Shown here: positions 59,852 through 64,000 of the stretch, piece by piece
Position numbering within the stretch: position 1 is the stretch's first letter
How the letters are laid out: each line of letters starts with the position of its first letter
DNA from: Pseudomonas sp. stari2
GTDB lineage: Bacteria; Pseudomonadota; Gammaproteobacteria; Pseudomonadales; Pseudomonadaceae
Length of the DNA stretch: 64,000 nt
Reading direction: 5' to 3'
Assembly (NCBI RefSeq): GCF_040760005.1
Contig: NZ_CP099760.1
Coordinates: forward strand, 2,413,501 to 2,477,500
Made by a program: the position numbers and the translations under genes
Notes under the pieces: generated by a model
Seen by the model: the letters and a program-made list of their open reading frames with translations, nothing else
What the model was told of the DNA's origin: nothing
The model's database searches: none

Positions 59852-60169
59852 TTTGCCTCGTAAAAATTGTACGATTGTTTTGGTAGTGGGTGTCAGCCCA
59901 TCTAGAGTTTCACGCAGCCGATTAGCTTCGCGCAGATGACCTCTTGACGTGATGCCTAGGTCATAAAGGTTTTTGCGAAGCTTGGCCGTTTCCGCCGCTT
60001 TTTCCCTTGGGGTTGTCATTGCTTCGTCTTTTTGACTGATGGTTTCAGCGTGCATATCGACCAGCTTGAATATCAGTTCACGGGCTTGTCGAAGATGCAA
60101 ATTCAGTTCATCGAATTCGTACTCGTGCAGCCTCAACTGGTGCTGGCAGGTTTCAGGGGCGTGGGGCAT
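59792..60169 (-). CDS. Coiled-coil accessory protein on the reverse strand
   Basis: 125 aa from ATG 60169; a shorter form from ATG 60019 is possible. It overlaps the end of the HEPN-like gene by 60 bp, convergent. Helical throughout: FDELNLHLRQARELIFKLVD, EKAAETAKLRKNLYDLGITS, HLREANRLRETLDG and TIVQFLRGKLVYQQTF. A partial LexA-like site CTGTATATCCAACTAG (minus strand, 60230-60245) lies about 60 bp before the ATG; only its first half is good. Function unknown. Confidence 0.55.
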   Translation of the reverse strand: MPHAPETCQHQLRLHEYEFDELNLHLRQARELIFKLVDMHAETISQKDEAMTTPREKAAETAKLRKNLYDLGITSRGHLREANRLRETLDGLTPTTKTIVQFLRGKLVYQQTFSTIPSEARVETN

Positions 60170-60699
60170 CCAAGCCAGTCGTCTGTGTTTTCGATATCGG
60201 AAGGATCCACGGTGGCGCCTTGCTTTATGCTAGTTGGATATACAGTAATCGAGGCAAGAAAAAGCGGGCGAGGGTTATGCGACGAGCTGTAATAAGCGGC
60301 TGCGTTCGGCCAAAAGCGGACGTTTGCCGCGCTCCGAAACAAGCCGTCGGACATTCACGAAAAGCTTCATTCGGCCAGAAAGAGAATCTTTAAGCCCGAA
60401 CCCGAGCAACCTTGGGAGGCAGGGGGACGCCCTCACCAAGCTTTCCACTTGAACAGCCTTGGCCCCTCATACAGAAGTCATGGTTGCTTATGAGCGGCCT
60501 TGTGCCGCGAAAGGGTCGCAAGCGACCCCAGCAATCTCAAATCGAAACGCCGTAATATCAGATACCCCAGACACATCGAAAAGGTTAGACCTTTGGTCGA
60601 CACTGATCTGCCGAAACTGTTAACCAAGTCTCCCTCTCTGCGAAAATTGCAAGTCCAGCCTTAAGGATGGAGAAGGTCGGGGTTCCCCCAGGTCAATCT
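60170..60699. other. 530-bp non-coding stretch with degenerate chromosomal-type sequence
   Basis: No supported gene. It holds the upstream region of the reverse coiled-coil gene, then sequence with the TTCGGCCAAAAGCGGAC-type motif that recurs in altered form (TTCGGCCGATAGCTG, near 62255), suggesting remnants of an old mobile or repeated element. Many stops in all frames. Confidence 0.4.
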
Positions 60700-61575
60700 C
60701 TACCGTCCAGTTAAATCAGAAGACTCAAGTTTTTGAAGCGCATTTGGAATAAGTGTCTCACTAAAGCCCGCTGCTATACACACAGCCAGCATTGCGTACA
60801 TAGGTTCAGCAGAAGTCAGAACGAGACTAAGTACTAAGCCACTTTTTACTGCTACAAACGCAAAAGTCCCACCTAGAGCGGCCAAAACAATACGCTGCAC
60901 TCCATAAACAAAGTATGCGTACAACTGCAGCTCTCGCTCAAAGGCTATGGACTTCAAGTTTAGCGATATGGATAGCAACCCGCCGAGCGCAGAAAAAGAT
61001 ACAGCATATAAAAAATCCTTAATCACACCAATATTTTGCGCCCATTCGGAATTGCGAAGTGAGTATGAAATCAATGCAAATAAAACCAACATGATCGCCG
61101 AAGAGAATGCTCCAGAAAGGTACAGAACTCTACCTCTCTGAACTATCATATACTCCTTGTTTACCTGCTCGCGTATTTTAATAAATATCTTTTTTGCCGA
61201 ATCAGGATCGCCACGAAGGGCGGTGGAAACAGCATTGGCAGCGCGATGTTTTATAGACTTATCGTGCACTCCCTTGTGCAAAATTGATCTAAAATCTGCC
61301 AATTCCTCTTTAATCGATTCCAGTCTGCCCATGATATTTTTCGGGTCTGACTCGATTTCTGTATCGACATAAACTTTAAATGTTTCAGGCTCATCAGCAT
61401 CAGCTATTGCGTAAACAACAAACTCATCCCCTCTTGTAAAGACATTTACAATAGTATGCCCAGATGTATCCTTGCCACCGATAACAAATTGCCTGAGGCG
61501 CTCACGCTGCCCTTGCTTGTAAATTACAGAGCTATTCTCAAGGTTATTATCGTTATCCGGTTCATCGTCAAGCAT
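60700..61575 (-). CDS. Multi-TM accessory membrane protein
   Basis: 291 aa from ATG 61575 behind TTGGGG. The N-terminal 150 residues are polar and probably cytoplasmic (REQVNKEYMIVQRG, FRSILHKGVHDKSIKHRA, DTEIESDPKNIMGRLESI). Four or five TM segments follow: LYLSGAFSSAIMLVLFALIS, FLYAVSFSALGGLLSISLNL, IVLAALGGTFAFVAVKSGLV, and YAMLAVCIAAGF. It is AT-rich. This soluble-sensor plus membrane layout is seen in some phage-defence effectors, but no family is recognised. Confidence 0.68.
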   Translation of the reverse strand: MLDDEPDNDNNLENSSVIYKQGQRERLRQFVIGGKDTSGHTIVNVFTRGDEFVVYAIADADEPETFKVYVDTEIESDPKNIMGRLESIKEELADFRSILHKGVHDKSIKHRAANAVSTALRGDPDSAKKIFIKIREQVNKEYMIVQRGRVLYLSGAFSSAIMLVLFALISYSLRNSEWAQNIGVIKDFLYAVSFSALGGLLSISLNLKSIAFERELQLYAYFVYGVQRIVLAALGGTFAFVAVKSGLVLSLVLTSAEPMYAMLAVCIAAGFSETLIPNALQKLESSDLTGR

Positions 61576-62266
61576 TTCAACCCCAAAAATCAGTAATTAT
61601 TAATCACTTTCATCAAGACTTACCAAGGTTGATATCATAATGATATTGGGGGGCGGGGATCAAGATCTGCCGCACATCCCCATTCTGCCGGAGTGTTAAC
61701 AAAACAAGGTGCTATAGACCCCACCAATAGCGGCTGAGCGTCTTTTACATTCCCTCATAAAGGGCGACTGGTTGGCTAAGCAGGCGGCTAGGGGAGTAGT
61801 GAAGCTTCGCAGCGAGTAAGAAGGCTCCGCAGCCGAGGTGTGTGGCCCCTACGCATGGAACACCTTCACTGCCACCTGCTCAAGCCCCGGCGAAGTTCGC
61901 TATCGGATTACGGAGGCTATTCGAGATCTGTGGTCTCCCGGTTCTTGTGGGAGTGGAGGGTTGGTCGATCTGAGGAGAATAATTGAAGAACGGCTCAAAT
62001 CCGTCGCAGTCAAGTTCAAAGGAAAAATCTCGAACATCGATGACTACTGCACAACTCTCTGGGCCTATTTACTATCAGATGACAGTGAGTGTCACCTTAC
62101 TCATACCTCCATACACCTAATCAGGATATCGTTGCGCCGATGGATGTCCCGTAATACGCATCTTGGGAAAAAAGGCCGACTGCCCCAGCGCGAAAGCCAT
62201 GGAAACCGTTGGCTATCCACGGAGTTCTGAGTCCCGGTTGAATTGCCCGCTTTCGGCCGATAGCTG
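61576..62266. other. Accessory gap without a supported gene
   Basis: About 690 bp. One open frame on the plus strand (GTG 61838 to stop 62230, 130 codons) has no clear ribosome site and ends in low-quality sequence, so it is not called. The right part carries a copy of the degenerate TTCGGCCGATAGCTGTC-type sequence. Confidence 0.4.
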
Positions 62267-62476
62267 TCAGTCAGGTGTCATCAATACGGCCAGGGTCATC
62301 TTGATGAACTCCTCATTCCGATCGATTGCGGCCAGAGACTCGCGAACGTTTTCTGCGACGTCGGCAGATCCGCGCTGCTCCACCCAGAGGGTGAGCTCCA
62401 TGATGGCGGCTTCAAGGGCGAGTTGGTTCTCGTTGATTTTGAAGAGCAGGGAAGGGAGCAGATCAGAGTTCGGCAT
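62267..62476 (-). CDS. Conserved short Pseudomonas prophage protein
   Basis: 69 aa from ATG 62476 behind GAGGAAA. It is all-helical: LPSLLFKINENQLALEAAIMELTLWVEQRG, ADVAENVRESLAAIDRN, EEFIKMTLAVLM. I recognise the type as a small protein found near the ends of several Pseudomonas prophages; no function is known. It could be a regulator or a partner of the HNH-like gene upstream. Confidence 0.75.
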   Translation of the reverse strand: MPNSDLLPSLLFKINENQLALEAAIMELTLWVEQRGSADVAENVRESLAAIDRNEEFIKMTLAVLMTPD

Positions 62477-62572
62477 TCGGGTTTCCTCTGTGGACGAAAC
62501 CAGCCTAGCAGGGGGAACGTTCGAGGGGCGCCATGAAAAGTGGTGGTTCGATTTCGCAGAGCGAGCTACTGA

Positions 62573-63496
62573 TTAAGATTCAAAATAATTTTGGACATTT
62601 TCCAGCATTGCTAGCACTGCATCGGTTTCAGTGATTGTACCGGTTGACAGGTCTATCTTCACGGAAACTCCTTGGCCGTCATCTGCGTCTATGCCTACAG
62701 CAGGCGTTATGAAAATGCCTGCAAAGGTGCCGAAAAGCTGTACCGATGTAACGAGCTTTTCATTCAGCACTGTAGATATAAGGACATGCGTGTTTGCTTC
62801 GCTTTTGCAGGAAATTCCTGGGATTCTAGTTGTGGTTCGTTGTAGGCCGAACGAATCCATGTCGTCATCGCGGTCTTTTTCAAGTCCTATTCGGTAAATC
62901 CTCCCGCTTTCTGAATCGATTGCTTGGTCTCCAAAACACCAAACCGTCATCAAGTAGGCAATTTTCAGCAGTTCTTTACCGATAATATAAGTGTCGCCAG
63001 TGAACGATACGTTCAATTGTGGTCGCGGATCGCTAATTGTTTCACCAATATCTAAATTGATATTTTTCTTCGCGTAGTCCCGTTTAATTCTTTGGGCGTG
63101 CTCGTGAGCTGCATTACCAAACCCCCTGACAGCCGAAACTCTTCCAGTCTCTGGGTCAGTCACAACTGGATTCGTAAATTTCAGTTCTAAACCATTTTGG
63201 GAGAACGCCACTTTTACAGCTTCTCCGCTTGAGGTGACGGTGGCTGGTAGCTGAGCGGTAACTGGCCCTGATCTGGACACGACACCCTGGCTCATAGCTA
63301 AAAAACGAATGAGTTGATCATTAGAAAACGGGGCGTCGATGAGATCGTTCATCTTGCTGTTTTCCAGTTCGGAAGCCATGACGGAAAACTTCACTGGTGC
63401 GCCAATCGCTACAGGTAATACATGCTCTTCATTGATCCGCTGGATTGAGCTGAGCGGTTGATTGCTATAAGGGCACAACGTCTGCGAAGCTTGCAC
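62573..63496 (-). CDS. HNH-like accessory protein
   Basis: 307 aa from GTG 63496. The N-terminus reads CPYSNQPLSSIQRINEEHVLPVAIGAP, then ASELENSKMNDLIDAPFSND, a degenerate HNH-like pattern: a Cys, an EEH-V-P strand-turn, and the N-helix with an Asn. The second zinc cysteine pair seen in true HNH_5 enzymes is missing. The remaining two thirds are beta-rich (VKVAFSQNGLELKFTNPVV, RPQLNVSFTGDTYIIGKELL, IPGISCKSEANTHVLIST) without a known fold. As the last gene before attR it is a strong candidate for a restriction-like or exclusion function. Confidence 0.62.
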   Translation of the reverse strand: MQASQTLCPYSNQPLSSIQRINEEHVLPVAIGAPVKFSVMASELENSKMNDLIDAPFSNDQLIRFLAMSQGVVSRSGPVTAQLPATVTSSGEAVKVAFSQNGLELKFTNPVVTDPETGRVSAVRGFGNAAHEHAQRIKRDYAKKNINLDIGETISDPRPQLNVSFTGDTYIIGKELLKIAYLMTVWCFGDQAIDSESGRIYRIGLEKDRDDDMDSFGLQRTTTRIPGISCKSEANTHVLISTVLNEKLVTSVQLFGTFAGIFITPAVGIDADDGQGVSVKIDLSTGTITETDAVLAMLENVQNYFES

Positions 63497-63779
63497 GAAT
63501 CAGGAACCTTGAATTTTGGCTGATCCTGAAACGATATCACAATGACTTTTAGACTGACGTTACCTGCCTAGTCCATCATCGAACTTCGATCAACGATTAC
63601 ATCTGAGGGCACTCGCAAAAATGCGGGGTGTGCTCGATGCTGGCACAAACGTGATGCGCAAAACCTCCTCTGGAGGCCGCGTGTTTCCGTTTGCATAAGC
63701 ACAAAAAAGTGGATGTTTTGTTGTCAGTTAAACGCGCCATATTCCTTTTAAATCAATAGATTGCGATTCTTCAGTCCCC
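63497..63779. other. Sequence between the last prophage gene and attR
   Basis: 283 bp AT-rich sequence without a supported gene. It probably holds the promoter of the HNH-like gene and the right arm of attP. Confidence 0.5.
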
Positions 63780-63829
63780 AGCATGGGGTGCTAGGGGTCG
63801 AGTGTTCGAATCACTCCGTCCCGACCATA
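63780..63829 (+). repeat. attR, 50-bp core repeat
   Basis: Identical to 24066-24115, matching the 3' part of tRNA-Pro from the anticodon arm to past the CCA. It is not a functional tRNA, lacking the 5' half. Beyond it the chromosome continues. Confidence 0.95.
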
Positions 63830-63835
63830 TAATTC

Positions 63836-63874
63836 AAAGGGGTCGCGAGATTTTATCTCGCGACCCCTTTTTGT
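63836..63874 (+). terminator. Original chromosomal tRNA-Pro terminator
   Basis: The 15-bp stem AAAGGGGTCGCGAGA / TCTCGCGACCCCTTT is followed by T-rich sequence. Before integration it would have followed the tRNA directly. 63875-64000 shows no gene that can be supported. Confidence 0.9.
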
Positions 63875-64000
63875 TTTTAAGTGTTTTTACTCCCACAAAA
63901 CAGCTGGCTCCGGATGGATTTTTCGGATGTGGTACCAAGATCGGAATTTGTCCTGCGGACTTTGGCCCCAGCTTGATAATTAAGCTGCTTCGGTCTCCGT

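Larger units (their letters stand above)
24066..63829. mobile_element. Complete prophage, probably short-tailed (podovirus type)
   Basis: The element is bounded by a 50-bp direct repeat in tRNA-Pro, with a tyrosine integrase next to attL. It contains modules for integration, immunity, replication, packaging, capsid, ejection, tail fibre and lysis in order. Replication, packaging, capsid and lysis genes show no visible frameshift, so it may be inducible. No tape-measure, tail tube or sheath was found. Accessory genes cluster next to both att sites. Confidence 0.95.

Noticed and set aside
60230..60245. LexA-like site on the minus strand, CTGTATATCCAACTAG
   Set aside because: Only the first half matches the SOS consensus; 11 of 16 bases in all. 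It is mentioned with the coiled-coil gene but not called.
61838..62230. 130-codon open frame on the plus strand in the attR accessory region
   Set aside because: No convincing ribosome site, start codon in a poor place, and its end runs through a degenerate chromosomal-type repeat. It is described as non-coding.
24066..63829. CRISPR arrays, insertion sequences, rRNA genes, full toxin-antitoxin modules
   Set aside because: I looked for regular spaced repeats, transposase motifs with terminal repeats, rRNA sequence and known TA pairs by eye and found none that could be supported.
63875..64000. Possible coding at the right end of the window
   Set aside because: Short fragments in two frames are open but have no start, ribosome site or recognisable motif.

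Overview
The window comes from a Pseudomonas chromosome, most likely the P. fluorescens group. It carries rsmE, a complete rbsBACRKD ribose operon, and the conserved block thrS-infC-rpmI-rplT-pheS-pheT-ihfA-MerR-tRNA-Pro(GGG). A prophage of about 39.8 kb is inserted into the 3' half of that tRNA-Pro gene, bounded by a 50-bp direct repeat (24066-24115 and 63780-63829).

Host part, 1-24065: the start of a leftward FAD oxidoreductase; tRNA-Val(GAC) with its own promoter and terminator; a frameshifted GNAT gene; a possible small RNA near 1254-1321; a DUF2214 membrane protein; rsmE (leftward); a SPOR-type lipoprotein; a siderophore-interacting protein. Next come a leftward DUF1654-endonuclease I pair under a LexA-like box, ansB, a FlxA-like protein, and the ribose operon with a perfect LacI-type operator and a secreted nucleoside hydrolase at its end. 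Several small proteins (one an I78-type inhibitor lipoprotein), a cold-shock protein and the translation/IHF operon follow.

Prophage, 24066-63829: integrase and excisionase lie beside attL. An accessory stretch follows, with a ClpP-like protein, a nucleotidyltransferase, two exported proteins and a DUF6387-like protein. Then comes a two-part control region: an XRE regulator/Arc/antirepressor module resembling the logic of P22 immI, then a CI-like repressor, a YdaS/Cro-like protein and a CII-like activator. Replication genes (O-like, DnaC-like, DnaB-like), an antiterminator-like gene, a holin-like gene, terminase, portal, scaffold, DUF5309 capsid, adaptor and nozzle-like proteins, four candidate internal/ejection proteins, tail fibre and assembly chaperone, GH19 endolysin and nested Rz/Rz1 spanins run rightward. 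No tape-measure, tail-tube or sheath gene was seen, so the particle is probably short-tailed (podovirus type). Structural, replication and lysis genes look intact.

A second accessory patch lies between the spanins and attR. It holds an RNxxxH (HEPN-like motif) protein, a coiled-coil protein, a multi-TM protein, a short conserved prophage protein and an HNH-like protein. These, with the attL-side cargo, are the best places to look for undescribed lysogenic-conversion or defence functions. All functional calls here come from reading motifs, gene order and signals; no database search was run.
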